DNA of 64,000 nucleotides from Cladosporium sp. IMV 00045 (lineage: Eukaryota > Ascomycota > Dothideomycetes > Cladosporiales > Cladosporiaceae), in NCBI GenBank assembly GCA_001931905.2, contig MSJI02000306.1, positions 62,001 to 126,000 on the forward strand, written 5' to 3'. Positions 22,852 to 34,622 of the stretch are shown here, piece after piece. How positions within the stretch are numbered: the stretch's first letter is position 1; the number at the start of each line of letters is the position of its first letter. A model generated the notes under the pieces. That model was given only the letters and a program-made list of their open reading frames with translations. It had not been told where the DNA came from and searched no databases. Both the position numbers and the translations under genes were made by a program.

Positions 22852-23900
22852 TGTGCTCGCTTCGCTTGGCGGGTTTGGAGGGCAGGCGTGGTGGATGATG
22901 GCGGACCGGAGTACAAGCTCGGGAATTGGGGATGGAAGTGAACTCTCGAACGAGATCTATCACAGCATGATGATGGCGCACCACACTTCGGCGGGCGGAT
23001 GTGGGACGTCGGAGCGATCTGAGAGTTGCGCGCCGCCAGCCCAAGACCAGCCTTCCAGCGGGGATCGACAAGGATTGTTGGGTCTGAGGGTCTCTGCGCC
23101 GTGTGTTTGGTTGGGTGGATGCTGCTGGCTCTCTACTTCTCGCTGGTGGCTGCTGGCTGGCTGGCTCTCTGTCAGTCTGGGGGCAAGCGTATGTGAGGTG
23201 AGAGCTGCTGCTGCTGTGAGCTGACGCACCTACTCGCGCAACAACAGGGCAAGCCACCGGTACATGCACTGTATTTGTAGGGATTGCCGATAGCCAACAA
23301 GGTTCCCCATTATTCCCATTCTCACTCTCGCATCCATCATTCCAGACCACTCTACCTCTGCCTTACGCAATCGTGGTCAGGCCGCCGCCAGCTCATCTGA
23401 CGCTTCCTCGCTGCTGCTGCTGCTGCTGTTGACCGGCTCCTCTCGACTTCCAGTGCCCCCCTCCCTGCATCACCACATCGCATACTCGACTCGCGCAACC
23501 CATACATACATGTACGCTCTCGGACGATAATGCACCCTGACCTCCTGCGCCCGGATCCCGCGATTACTTCGAGCTGAGCCTGGACCTGCTTTTGGACATC
23601 ATTGCGATATTGTCTTGTTCCGACCCGCGCTTGGTTATACCACAACATCTTGCTGTCGACTTGGCTCTTTCCCAGCGTTACGTCGCATACTCGGACTCGG
23701 TTCAATCACTGCTCGCGCACCACAGACGCGGCACTGCTTAGCATTTTCGCAAGAGAATATACATATTTTGGAATAGCAGCACCGCGCAGGCGCAGGCGGA
23801 GACGAGAGCACCTGTCGGCCCTGCGATCGACAGGCAGCACCAGCTGGACTGGCGGTCAACCCTTGGACAAGCGCCCAATGCGGGCTGAGATTCTGAGCAA
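22852..23900. other. Intergenic, divergent cyclophilin/arrestin promoters, CTG repeats
   Basis: About 1.05 kb between two divergent start codons. It holds a CTG run near 23410-23428 and a shorter one near 23204-23217. A Cys-rich pseudo-frame and several short frames were rejected. It presumably holds both promoters and 5' leaders. Confidence 0.5.
23410..23428. repeat. CTG trinucleotide repeat
   Basis: Six consecutive CTG units, non-coding, in the upstream region of the arrestin-fold gene. Confidence 0.8.
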
Positions 23901-25235
23901 ATGGCATCAGCCAATGTGCGGGTGTCGGGAAACCCGAACAGCAATTTCCTGGTTGGATACCCTGGCATATCGGCGACATTGGTACGTGGGACACTGTGTG
24001 GGCACGGCCAGGGGAGGATGCTGGTAGAAACATGTACTGACTGACTCTTCGTTCAGCCACGATTAGAGGGCAAAGTAGAGATTCGCCCGGGTGTAGGAGT
24101 TACGGCTCCGGTCATGGTCTCCATGGTCACCATTCATCTTCAGCGCCGCGAAATGATCAACCCCACAGCAGACTCGATTATTCGATCGCAAGTCAGCTCA
24201 CAACGCAGAGAAATCACAGACATGGTCGGAAGGCAAATGTGCCTATTCAAAGTACCTCCTGGTAGGGACGCTGAGGCAGTCTTGCTGATGGACCTCCCAT
24301 TCATGGTCTTCATTCCGTTCGGTCGAGGCGGCGAGGAGGTTGCTAGGAGAGTGCCACCCGCGAGCTTACAGCTGGACAAAAGGACGGCAGAAACATTCTA
24401 CGAGCTAGTGGTCGAATTGCGCAACGGATCAGACATCAGGAAATACGCCTTCCCCGTACCAATCGCACGGTATGACACTCTGTCAACCTTCGGCATGTAC
24501 AACCGACCGGAAAGCGCTGAGCGGACGACGGATCACATCGTCACTCTCGGCATCAGCTTACCACGGTGGAGCTACGGACCATTAGACCCGGTGTCTGTTT
24601 ACATCAAACTATCACCCAATGCGGATTGGATGAGCAAAGCGAAGAAAGTCACCATCCAGTCGATCACCGTGGGAATCGAAGAAGAAATCATCTACAACCA
24701 CGAGGGCGACGAGCCTTCACGCAAAACCAAAGTTCTCGCGAGGCACAACCAGACAGTCGGCGTGAGGATGCCCGAAGCAGGCTATTTCACCAACCTTGGA
24801 CTAGTGTTTCCCGCCCGCGAACTCAGAGACAACGATGGTGTATTACCGCGCGGGAGAAAGGAATTCCCAACATACGCGGTGTCCGGGTTCACGACGACAG
24901 GCACGCTGTACAAAATCGAGTACTACCTCACAGTCAAAGTAAGCGTGCTCTCGCCCCTCTCTCAAGACTAACATACTGACAATCCCCTCCAGGCCAAACT
25001 GTCGTCAGCCCGAGACATCGTCCTCCGACAACCCATCGTCGTATGTCCCTTCGACCACGCCGGCTGCAAGGAAGAAATGGAAGCCATCGAACAAGCCGCC
25101 AAAGACGCGGCGCACGTCAGTCCCGACAATCCTCTCTTGCCCCCTGTCAAGATCATCAAAGCGAACGATCCAGCGGGCTTGCGCGCTCTGGGCATCGGTA
25201 TGGTGGGCGGACAGCGCAAACCGTATCTTGATTGA
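23901..25235 (+). CDS. Arrestin-fold protein
   Basis: Three exons: 23901-23981 (MASANVRVSGNPNSNFLVGY), 24057-24938 and 24993-25235, with introns of 75 and 54 bp; 401 residues. The joined protein reads through LPRLEGKVEIRPGVGVTAPV, a typical first beta-strand pair of the arrestin N-domain, then PFMVFIPFGR, SLQLDKRTAETFYELVVELR and ARYDTLSTFGMYNRP. The C-domain begins ITLGISLPRWSYGPLDPVSVYIKLSP and ends TGTLYKIEYYLTVKAKLSSARDIVLRQPIVVCPFD. This is the size of a bare two-domain arrestin, without the long tails with PY motifs of ART adaptors or PalF. By family it would act as a trafficking or scaffold adaptor; no PPxY was seen, so a direct Rsp5 link is not supported. Confidence 0.82.
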
Positions 25236-25992
25236 GTTGGTGTAAAAGCTACCACAGGTCGACACAAGATCGACGAAGTCGCGCGGACTTGCACGAAAGG
25301 CATGCACAAGGAATCGCATCGTGACTTTACCGCGAAAAGACAACGCCCATGTGGACCATGCCGCAAGCGCGCCGGCGCGCACAGAAGACACGCGCCACCC
25401 AAAGCCTGCCGGGAACTCGACCAGGCACGGCGACCGAGCACGCAGCATTGGCAGCGCGGCATGGAGGTTGACGGAAATCGATCAGGGAGAGCATGAATAC
25501 CTTCGCATCAATACCTCCGCATGCTCAACGGAAGCGATTGGATGATGATGAAGAGGAGCACTTCACGGCGTTCAAAGCAGGGCTTAACCACATGGGAACG
25601 AAGAATCAAAACTACCGAGCGAGGCGTCTTTGTGCCGCTTAACACGGCTGATTGGCGAGGCGAGGCGATGAGGAAGGGAACTGTTTTCTTTTTTTGCCCT
25701 GTATGTATGATAGCGAGAAACGGGTGTCATGAGTTGCAACGTGGGTAATGAAAAGCTCAATTTGAATCAATCCTGCTGTTTCTTTTCGGCTGGTGCTGGC
25801 TATGAGTGTTTCGATCCTTGTCAAACAGCAGGATCATCATTATCGATCGATGCATTCATATGAAGACATGATGGTCATCATTGTCACATGCTTTCCTTTC
25901 ACATGCTGCAGGAGCATGCATTGACTTTCCTAGGAGATCACGTGCGCTCTTGTTGACTCGGCCTCAAGTCCCAGGCAGCAGCGACCTCAAAG

Positions 25993-26101
25993 ATTCAGGC
26001 ACCTACGATCTCTGAATCAGGCAGCTACGCCCTCAGAATCAGGCACCTACGTCTTACGTCCAGGCACCTGCGTTCCCGCAATCAGGCACCTACGATCCCG
26101 C
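25993..26101. repeat. 22-bp minisatellite, five copies
   Basis: Five head-to-tail units start at 25993, 26015, 26037, 26059 and 26080. The shared core is AATCAGGCACCTACG followed by a variable 7-base end (copy 4 is 21 bp and starts TCCAGGCACCTGCG). No coding frame runs through it. Confidence 0.85.
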
Positions 26102-26480
26102 CTCCCGCTCCCGCTTCCAGCCAGCATATAATCCCCCTCCACCCTCGCCCTCCCCCTTCACCTAACCAGCTCTCTTTGCCTTTTGGCTTAGATCAAGTGT
26201 AGTATCTGTTCTTTTCAGTTTAATCTCTGAAACGTGGCTACGGCCACTTTTTTTTCGATTGAACCAATCTTTGGAAACACTGGGGGGCCGCTCAGCTTGC
26301 TGATGTCCGCCGGTTAGTGTCGCCAGTATTGCACTGCCCCTGGCTGACGCGAACCGCAAATCATCTGCCGCTTTTTTGGCAAGCCTGTTTTGGCACCTTT
26401 TTTTTTTCATCATGTGTTCTGCCTTGGGCAGGGCGCCTGGAGAAGAATTGAAGTTGGTCGTTTGGGATTGGGAGGGAGTT

Positions 26481-26802
26481 GTGCTGTTTGTTGTGGTGCT
26501 TGGTGTTGGGTTGATGTTGTGTTGACATGGCTTCGTGACTGGAATCTAAGTACATGCGTGCGATGCACCTCAATGCGCTTGATCTCTGACACTGCTTGAC
26601 TTATCATGCTGCATCTAATCATGTAGATGAGGCCATGGAAGGTAGCTGTGCTGTTTGTTGTGGTACTTGCCGTTGTGTTGATATGTATTCTGGACTTTTA
26701 TAGCCAGAGATCCACATACAAGGGTGTGATACACCTCAATGCACTTCACCTCGGACACTATTTGACTATGGTACTGCATCTCATCAAGTAGATGAAGCCA
26801 TG
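26481..26802. repeat. Imperfect direct duplication of about 157 bp
   Basis: Copy 1 is 26481-26637 and copy 2 is 26648-26802. Both start GTGCTGTTTGTTGTGGT and end with a GTAGATGA(G/A)GCCATG block; the central third is clearly diverged. The ACACCTCAATGC/GCACCTCAATGC block is shared in the middle. No terminal inverted repeats or reading frame are seen, so it is not assigned to a transposon family. Confidence 0.75.
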
Positions 26803-27865
26803 CTACGTTCGACGCCAAGGTCTGATGTCTCGCCGTGCGCCGCAATATATCTAGACGTACATGTACAGGGAAGTGAAGCAAGTGTTGTCGGACTCTAGTC
26901 CGATCACCAGCACTTAGTGACGTGAAGACGTCCATCCTTGCTGCCTCGGTTTCGGAGCCTTGCTATGCGTGGATCATGACGAAGATCGACTCGTCAGACA
27001 GCTGCGCAGCTTCTTGCCGGGCTCCGAGAGTCATTGTTGGACATCCTTTGAGATAGTAACGGCACAAGGCGTGAAGACAATGCCACTCTGTTGACTGTCG
27101 CACGAGGCGTCTGTCAGGTGTTTGTGCCTGGCCATCTCATGGGCGTGAGATAGACATTTGGACTTGGAAATACCCAGGCGCAGTAGAGAACCTACATGCT
27201 TGTGGCATGTGGTTAGTCGGCTGTGCGGCCATGTGCGCACGAGTAAAAGAAAAGAGATCTACCAGTTTGCAAGGCATCCACACAGCGCCTAGCCATGCCT
27301 CACCGACGTCTAAGTTCTTGAAATAAAAAGTCGCACAAAGTGCCAGACTATCTCTGGCTTGCATGAGAGGTTCAGCCTACATACATGTATCCCCACGGTC
27401 AATGCGACACTTGTCCGTCGGGGCAAGGGTGTGGGCACCTCTGCCAAAGACCCTTTCAGACAAATGCTCCTCCATGCCCCACGGGCCGACCTATAAGATG
27501 AGCTCATCGCAGCACGACTGGTAAAGATCCTTCCACCAGCCAACCATCGCGCCCCATTCCTCTACGTGAACCTCTCAGCCTTTCCCGCGCCGCATTATAC
27601 CGCTCCTCGATCAATGGCCGAGCCATTCACGCCCTGCTCAACCACCCGTCTCTCCCTCTGATACCGCTTACGCCCTTAGAGAGCGAGAGATAGCTCGTCG
27701 GATTGTCGGTGACAGAGCTTGGTGCTTCCTCCTCCTCCCGCGAGTCGCTTGCTGGTCTTGCGCGATCGCGTCTTCCTTTCACCTTCCTCCAACTACCTCT
27801 CCGATTCCTTTGTCTCTTCATCCCTCTTCTGCTTCTTCGCAACAGGTTGCATCACAACACACAGT

Positions 27866-30800
27866 ATGAAGTTCGGCCAGAACCTACCTCACAATCAAGT
27901 CCCGGAATGGGCTTCCTCATACATCGACTACAAAGCATTGAAGAAGATCATCAAATCGGCAAAGAACGAGACCCGCGCGGGAGAAGATGCGGACTTGGCC
28001 AGTACGGTGATACGGTGAGACTGGTATCACCATTGTCGCGGAAACCCTAACCACAAATTCAGGCTTCTTCTTCACGCTTGACCGCCAACTAGAAGACGTC
28101 GACACTTTCTACAATCGCAAATATGCCGAATTCTCGCGCCGCCTCCGCCTGCTGTACGAGCGCTACGGCATGTCCTCCAAGCTGCCGGACGCCATGGACA
28201 AGGACGAAATGCAAGATCTGATGGGGACACTGCTCGAGCTGAGAGGACAATACCGCAAGCTGCAATGGTACGGCGAGGTCAACCGGAGAGGCTTCGTCAA
28301 GATCACCAAGAAATTGGACAAGAAGATCGAGTCCTCGTCGGCTCAGAGTCCGTACCTCAGCACGAAGGTCGACCCGAAGCCTTTTGCGACCAACAACAAG
28401 CTTACGCTGGACATGCGAGCGATCAACGACTGGCTCTCTGCGCTCAACGAGGCCAGGCCGAAAGACGATGCCAGTTCGGTCAACTCGGGAGCGTCGGGCT
28501 CACTACATCGGGTCGCGTCGCGGAATGCGCTCAAGATCCCTTCGGCTACGATCGAGAACCTCGATGTTGCCATTCGTGGCGACGACACTCTGAGCATGTC
28601 GGAGCTGATTGAGAGTGCTCTTTCGAATTCCTCTGCAAATGCTCGCCGGAAGTTTCTTTTGGATTTGCTGCAACGAGCCATCTCCTTCCGAGCGTGGCGA
28701 TGCATCGAGGCGCTTCTCAAGGAGCTCCCATCGATCGACCAGGACGACGAGATCAACAAGCGTAACTGCCTCCATCGTCTTCTTATCGCGATTGGTCGCT
28801 CGCGAGCTATGGAAGACTCCAATCCTTCGAATGGCATCACCAACATGGCCAGAGCACCTGTCTACATCAACGCCGCAGAGGCTCCAACACATGGCCCGGA
28901 TACTTTCCAGGCTATCGAGCGCGATCCTACGACGTCACTTGGAAAAGACGACCCTGCACTCAAGGTCTTGGTGTTCTTGTTAGACCACCTCTCCGCAGAG
29001 CAGAGGTCAGCCACTGCTGCCAAGGACGTCTATGGACGTATCCCTCTTCACTACGCAGCTCAATATGGCCTTGTCGCTGCTACGCAACAGCTGATGAAGC
29101 ACATGCAAGACTGGCAGCTGTTTGACGTGTCTGGTGGCATTGATTCCGCCGGATGGCAAGATCACGAAGGCTATGCGCCCTTGCATTTGGCTGTCATTGG
29201 CGGACATTACAGGACTACCAAAGCGCTCCTCCTGGCAGAGGATGAGTACGGACACAACGAGGAGATCGCCAAGGCTCGCAAGCAGGTCGACAAGAGCGGT
29301 GCATCCCTGGAATTGGCAACCCATCGTCGGTACCACCAGATCATAGAGCTCCTGGCGGATGCTGGCGTCGATGTAAATTACTGCGACCAGCAAAACGAGA
29401 CCGCACTCCACATCGCTGCACGTTTTGGCTACACCGAGTGCGCAGAGATCCTGCTAAGCGCGCCTGGCATTAATTGCGAGATCGCAGAGAAGACTTTTGG
29501 CTGGACGCCGCTTTTCATAGCATGCGTTGACGGTCACCTGCCCATTGTCGAGCTGCTGATCAATGCAGGCGCGAACCCCAGCAATCCCGATGCATCTGGA
29601 TGGACGCCCCAAGAGCATGCTGCGCTCAGAGGTCATATTGACATTGCCAGAAGGCTTGCACAAATCACGCCAGCGCCGAAAATCCACGAAGGTCCCGAAC
29701 TTGCTTCCAAGCCGGCGCAGCCAGCTGATTCGGCACCATTGGAGGATCGTCGCTCCAACGCCGTTTCGAAAGAAGTTAGTTCGAGTCAGAGAGTTCCTGA
29801 GCCTCTCAAGGAGTTCGGCCATCGCTATTTGAAGGATGAGTCCATGGTGCTTGTTAGCCTAGGATCCATGGATACCCGCAAGAACCTTCCGCCTGTCAGC
29901 CTGGAGAACATTCCGCTCACAGACGTCCACGCCACCCAACTCGACACTGCGCTCTCGGTGGTTGTCTCAGCTCAAGGCGCAACAGGCGAGCCGACTGTCA
30001 TCGATCTGCCGATCCAGGAGAACATCAGCACGTCGCCTGTCACCTTCACCACCAAGGACCCTTCCAAGGTAAAGCTGTATTTCGATCTTATCCCAACCTA
30101 TTCTGGTTCTACGAACAAGGTGATTGGGCGTGGTGTCGCACTTCTCTCCTCCATCAAGCAGACTGTCGGTTCCAAGCGCATGCTGTTGCAGGGTGATCTC
30201 AGTGTCCCGATCGTGGCTGCTGACACACTTGATCTTATTGGGTCTATCAACTTCAACTTCCTCGTCATCACGCCTTTCAAACATCCCAACATGGCAATTT
30301 CCGAGGACCAGACTTACTGGAGGAGTACATCTACTATGGTCTTCGGCCACCGCGGACTGGGCAAGAACATGGCGTCGAAGACCTCACTCCAGCTTGGCGA
30401 GAACACGATTCAGTCTTTCATCACGGCCGCCAACCTGGGAGCTTCATACGTGGAGTTTGACGTTCAGCTCACAAAAGACCACATCCCCGTCATCTACCAC
30501 GATTTCTTAGTCAGTGAGACCGGCGCCGACGTACCCGTCCACAGCTTGACCCTCGAGCAATTCCTCCACGTCAACCAAGACACACCGCGCAGCACGTCCC
30601 CCGACGCCAACAACAGCAACAGCAGCAGCGACGAGCGCCCACCAATTCGCACCAACCGCTCCTACTCCCTCGGCGGGGCCAACGAAGAGCGCCGCCCGGA
30701 CATGCGCGAGCGCATGAAGCACACGCGCGACTTCAAAACCAAGGGCTTCAAAGGCAACGTGCGTGGCGAATTCATCCAATCGCCCTTCGCCACGCTGGAG

Positions 30801-31397
30801 GAGATGTTCCGCAAGATCCCGCAGGACGTCGGCTTCAACATCGAGATGAAGTACCCGATGCTCTTCGAGACGGAGCAGGAGGGCATGGACAGCTACGCCA
30901 TCGAGCTGAACAGCTACGTCGACACCATCCTGCGCCTCGTCTACGACATGGGCCAGAAGCGCAATATCATCTTCTCCTCTTTCAACCCGGACGTGTGTCT
31001 CCTGCTCTCTTTCAAGCAGCCCTCCATCCCCGTCCTCTTCCTCACCGACGCCGGCGCCTCCGAAGTAGGCGACATCCGCGCCTCCTCCGTGCAGGAAGCA
31101 GTCCGCTTCGCGTCCCGCTGGAAGTTGCTCGGCATCGTCGCCGCCGCTGATCCGCTCGTGTTGTGTCCCCGCCTTATTCGCGTTGTCAAGGAGAGCGGTC
31201 TCGTTTGCGTCTCGTACGGCGCGCTGAATAATGATATTCACAATAGCAAGTTGCAGGCGCAGGAGGGCATTGATGCGGTCATCGTAGATAGCGTGCTGAA
31301 GGTCCGCAAGGGCTTGACTGATGCTGAGGCCGTGCGGGCGCAGGCGGGGAATGGCGTGGCGGAGGTTGCGAATGGGGTTGCTGAGGTGAAGGTTTAG
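27866..31397 (+). CDS. GDE1: SPX-ankyrin-GDPD protein, glycerophosphocholine phosphodiesterase
   Basis: Exon 1 is 27866-28001 (MKFGQNLPHNQVPEWASSYI) and exon 2 is 28063-31397, with a 61-bp intron; 1156 residues. Domains in order: SPX (about 1-165, including YIDYKALKKIIKSA and YGEVNRRGFVKITKKLDKK, the inositol-pyrophosphate-binding lysine surface), ankyrin repeats (about 365-575: YGRIPLHYAAQYGL, TALHIAARFGYTECAEIL, GWTPLFIACVDGHLPIVELL), a C2-like linker, then the catalytic GDPD domain (about 800-1130) with VFGHRGLGKN, ENTIQSFITAA, VEFDVQLTKDHIPVIYHD and NIEMKYPM. A polar insertion of about 55 residues lies inside GDPD (about 886-940). The family hydrolyses glycerophosphocholine in the cytosol and is tied to phosphate sensing through SPX. 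The gene is intact over 3.5 kb, unlike several neighbours. Confidence 0.95.
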
Positions 31398-31780
31398 ATG
31401 GGCGGGAGACTTTGATGGATTTCATGAAGGGAAGGGAGAGGGAGCAAAGGAAAGAAAGAAGAAACATGAGAAGCATTGCGTAACGGCCGCAGGCATCTTT
31501 CCATATAGCGAGTATACTGCATTTTTCGGTTTGCTTTTGTTGCTTGGTTTCTTTCGCGCATAGGGTTTCTTTCACGCATACGCATGGGCGAGGAAGCAAG
31601 ACCATCGAACTCAACTGAAATTTTGCATACGTAGCTAACAGCGGCATTTTTCAACACAACAAATAACGCCAGAGCAAAGTGGGGGGTATCAATACTTCTT
31701 TCCTCTCTTTGTTTCTTCTGTCATCAGCCATATCTCATATCTTCATTCCCCCGCCTTCCATTCTACATTCAAGCGCCAAC
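31398..31780. other. Convergent 3' region, GDE1 / AT-hook gene
   Basis: 383 bases between the GDE1 stop and the end of the possible AT-hook tail; AT-rich with likely 3' untranslated sequence of both genes. Confidence 0.45.
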
Positions 31781-34145
31781 TCATCCCCTCTTCGGAGGCG
31801 GCGGCCTCATAACCCTCAAAAACGAAGGAATGCGATGTTTCTTGCTCAAACCCACACGGTAAGGGGCGGGCGAGGAACTCTTCTTGATAGGCGAGTGCGT
31901 TGGCGGGCGGGTTATCGTCGCGCCTGTAGTCGGCGTGGCGTTCTCGGTCGCTGGCGCTGGGGTTTGCTTCGAGGGGGATGGGGTGGGGATGTTGGTCGTC
32001 GTGCTGGCTTGGGGGGTTGGAGGTGTTACTTTTGTCGCTTCGGCTGGGTGAGAGGGGTGGTTGTGGGTTCTTCGGTTGCCTTTACTTCGGCTTCAGCGTT
32101 TGCTTCTTGCTCTTCGGTGGGCTCGTGGGTTTCTGAGTCGACATTTGCGTCCGTGGCAGTGTTGTCGTCAGTCGTGGGTACAGGAGCTGCGTTTTTGGGA
32201 GGTCGACCTCTGCGCTTTTTCGGTGGCTCCTCCGCGACATTCTGATTGTCATCGTCACCGGCAAGCTCATCGACGAGCTTTTGTGACTGATTGGAGTTTG
32301 CTTTGGACGCGCTCTTAGGTGGATGTCCTCTGCCTCGCTTTTTCACCGGCTCTTCTTGTGGTGCTGGGTCGTGTGATAGCTCGTCTTCATCATCATCGTC
32401 GCTTACGACGGCTTTTCGTCCGCGTTGAGGCTTTGCTGGTGTGGATTCGTTCTTGATATCTTCGAGAGGGATGGCGGACATTCTGATGGCTTGTTGCTCG
32501 CTTAGACTGGGAGACTGTTGTTTGCCTCGGAAGTCGACGTGGTCTTCGAAGATTGTGGTGGAGCTTCGCTTTGACTTGGAGATTGGCTTTAGTTTTCCTG
32601 TCGCTTTGGCGAAATTGGTATCTCCCTTTCGAGACTCGCGACTGTGCTGTGAGGCAGGCGCAGCTGGCGTTGCGAAAGTCGCTTGCTGTGATTGAGATGA
32701 GAGGGTTGCAGGCACCTCCACCACAGGCGATGGTTTTGGTGGCACTGCAGACACTGTTGCTTCCTCATTTGGCATTTGCTCAGTAGTCTCCAAAGCTTGG
32801 TCAGTCGATATCGATGGCTTTCCTGTTGACATTCGTGGCTGATCATGGGTAGAGAGCACGCCACTCCCAGTAGTCTTCGCGCGTTTACTCCGGGCTGCTT
32901 TCTCGGGGATGACAGAAAAGTCGATTGGTTCCTCCGTGATGTCGGTCGCTCGTCTCCTGCTGGGCCTTGGCTTGTAGCGTTCCTTCGGCAGGCCAATTGC
33001 AATGTCGTCCGAGTTCAGCGGCTCGCTGGATTCTTCCTGCACTTTGCGTTTGCGGCCACGTCCAGGCTTTTGCGCACTTGCAGCAGGATCTGGGGGAGAC
33101 TCTGCAGGCGCGGGCGTTGACTTGGCCATCTTGATCTCGACTATTGGACTTGACTGTGGCGGAACAGGCTGGTCATTCGACAAGCCCACATGTGCTGATG
33201 TTGGACCCGACCCGGGGACCTCATTCGAATCAGGCACGGTGCTGGCATGAATCTCATGAGGGTTGTCGGCTTGTTTTGGAGTAGGATGGCTGCCCTCAGC
33301 TGTGAAAGTGCCTCCCACAGCTGCAGCGTCTTGCATAGTCTGGACACGGTTACTCTTGGCAGATTCCGTAACTTCGGAGGCGGACCAGGGAAATGAGGAG
33401 CTTTTCGTGATTTCGGTCGATTCAACAAGCTTGATCTTTCCTGGTGATCTGGTATCCTTGGGGTTACTCCGCAAGGCTTGTTCGACCATTCGTTCATGGG
33501 ACGATTCGTTGTCAGGTACTGTGCTACCACTTTCTCTGAACATCGCAGGTTCGTGGTTGATGAATTCGTCTTGGATAGATCCAGCAGGCAAAACGCCAGA
33601 GCTGCCCAGTCCAAAGTGGTCAGAGAATCTGACTGGTGTCGAAGTGTTAGGCACGACAGCGTCTTGACCAAAGCGAGCAAGAAACTGGTCCCGTTCTTGG
33701 TTCGATGATGAAGGCTTCTTCGTTGAATAGGTTGTCATAGTCTTGCTTCTTACCACGTTCTGCTTCGGCGTGACGGTCGCATCTGAACTGTTGATGAGCG
33801 AATGCCGGCGTTTTTCGCCACGTGGAGTCGGTGATGCTGCTTGGCCTGTGTCTGTGTCGTTCAATCGCTGATGCTCACTGGAATCTCCGCATAGAATCCG
33901 CTGGGCATCGTTGATTTGTTTCTGAAGACCCTCTATAATCGATATCGTCAGTATATATATGGATGTGCCCAGGCTATTGACCTACCTGTTGATCCAGTGC
34001 TCTGATGAGCATCACGCGTCCCGTCTATTGTGGGAATTCGCGGCGTTGGCTCGCCACTCGAACGGGAGGCGCTGTTGCCGTTCGAGTCGTCATATACAAT
34101 ATCGTCATCCTCATCCTCTGAATCGTTCAGTATTTGAGGTGGCAT
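31781..34145 (-). CDS. AT-hook nuclear protein, C-terminus interrupted
   Basis: Exon 1 is 34145-33986 (MPPQILNDSEDEDDDIVYDD) and exon 2 begins at 33932, over a 53-bp intron; the open frame stops at 32028-32026, giving 688 residues. The protein is largely disordered and charged. AT-hook-like cores are PGRGRKRKVQ, KPQRGRKAV, KKRGRGHPPK and KKRRGRPPK, so it probably binds the minor groove of AT-rich DNA. After the stop, the same frame continues open to 31783-31781 and ends in coding-like sequence (SPAPYRVGLSKKHRIPSFLR, then VMRPPPPKRG). I think this tail belongs to the gene, split by an error or compensating indels around 32005-32045; if not, the CDS is 32026-34145. Specific function unknown. 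Confidence 0.7.
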
Positions 34146-34622
34146 GACGCATCACGGACTGCCTACATGTATGTGCTTTCTTCATTGAGGTGGTGTTCGC
34201 AGGCACCATGTCGAAGTGGAAAGTACGCTAATTCAAAGATGGTTAGTGGTTTCACGCTATCACGTGACACTGCAATCACTTTTGCGAGTGGACGACATAC
34301 ATCTTTCGGGTAGTTCGCACCAAAAAGTATGCGTGTCTCCCGTTATTCAATCGCTCTTCGTGCAATCTTGCAATATGACGACCGAGCTCCCCACAGTCAT
34401 AGTCACACAGCAATTTGTAGTCGGTTCACGCCCCAAGTAACGATAGGTATTTTCATTGCTGTTGCCAATACAGTATATCTCATCTTATGTGTCTAGACTA
34501 CTCATTTTCGTGACCCACAGTCCCGCCAGTCCACCCTGGTACCCTTGGGTATACCTCATGCTGCCGTTTCCCATGCTCTAGAAGCCTAAATGCCGTGGTG
34601 CTCATAAAATTTCATCTCACAC
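34146..34622. other. Intergenic, no gene seen
   Basis: 477 bases between the AT-hook gene start and the chorismate mutase end. A CACGTG lies at 34261-34266. Nothing else was seen. Confidence 0.45.

Larger units (their letters stand above)
25236..27865. other. Gene-free region with tandem repeats, 5' of GDE1
   Basis: About 2.6 kb with no supportable coding sequence. It contains a 22-bp tandem repeat (25993-26101), a 157-bp direct duplication (26481-26637 and 26648-26802), a T12-type run near 26398, a CACGTG motif at 25939-25944, and a C/T-rich leader immediately before the GDE1 start (about 27725-27845). Confidence 0.6.

Noticed and set aside
26481..26802. RIP signature in the duplicated 157-bp unit
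   Set aside because: Some differences are C-to-T or G-to-A, but transversions and small indels are also frequent, so the hand alignment does not support repeat-induced point mutation.
30507..31241. 244-codon minus-strand frame inside GDE1
   Set aside because: Antisense to the GDPD domain with a Val/Glu/Gly pattern typical of GC-rich shadows.
31679..32245. 188-codon plus-strand frame
   Set aside because: Overlaps the AT-hook gene end; Gly/Arg/Trp-rich antisense of Pro/Thr/Ser codons.
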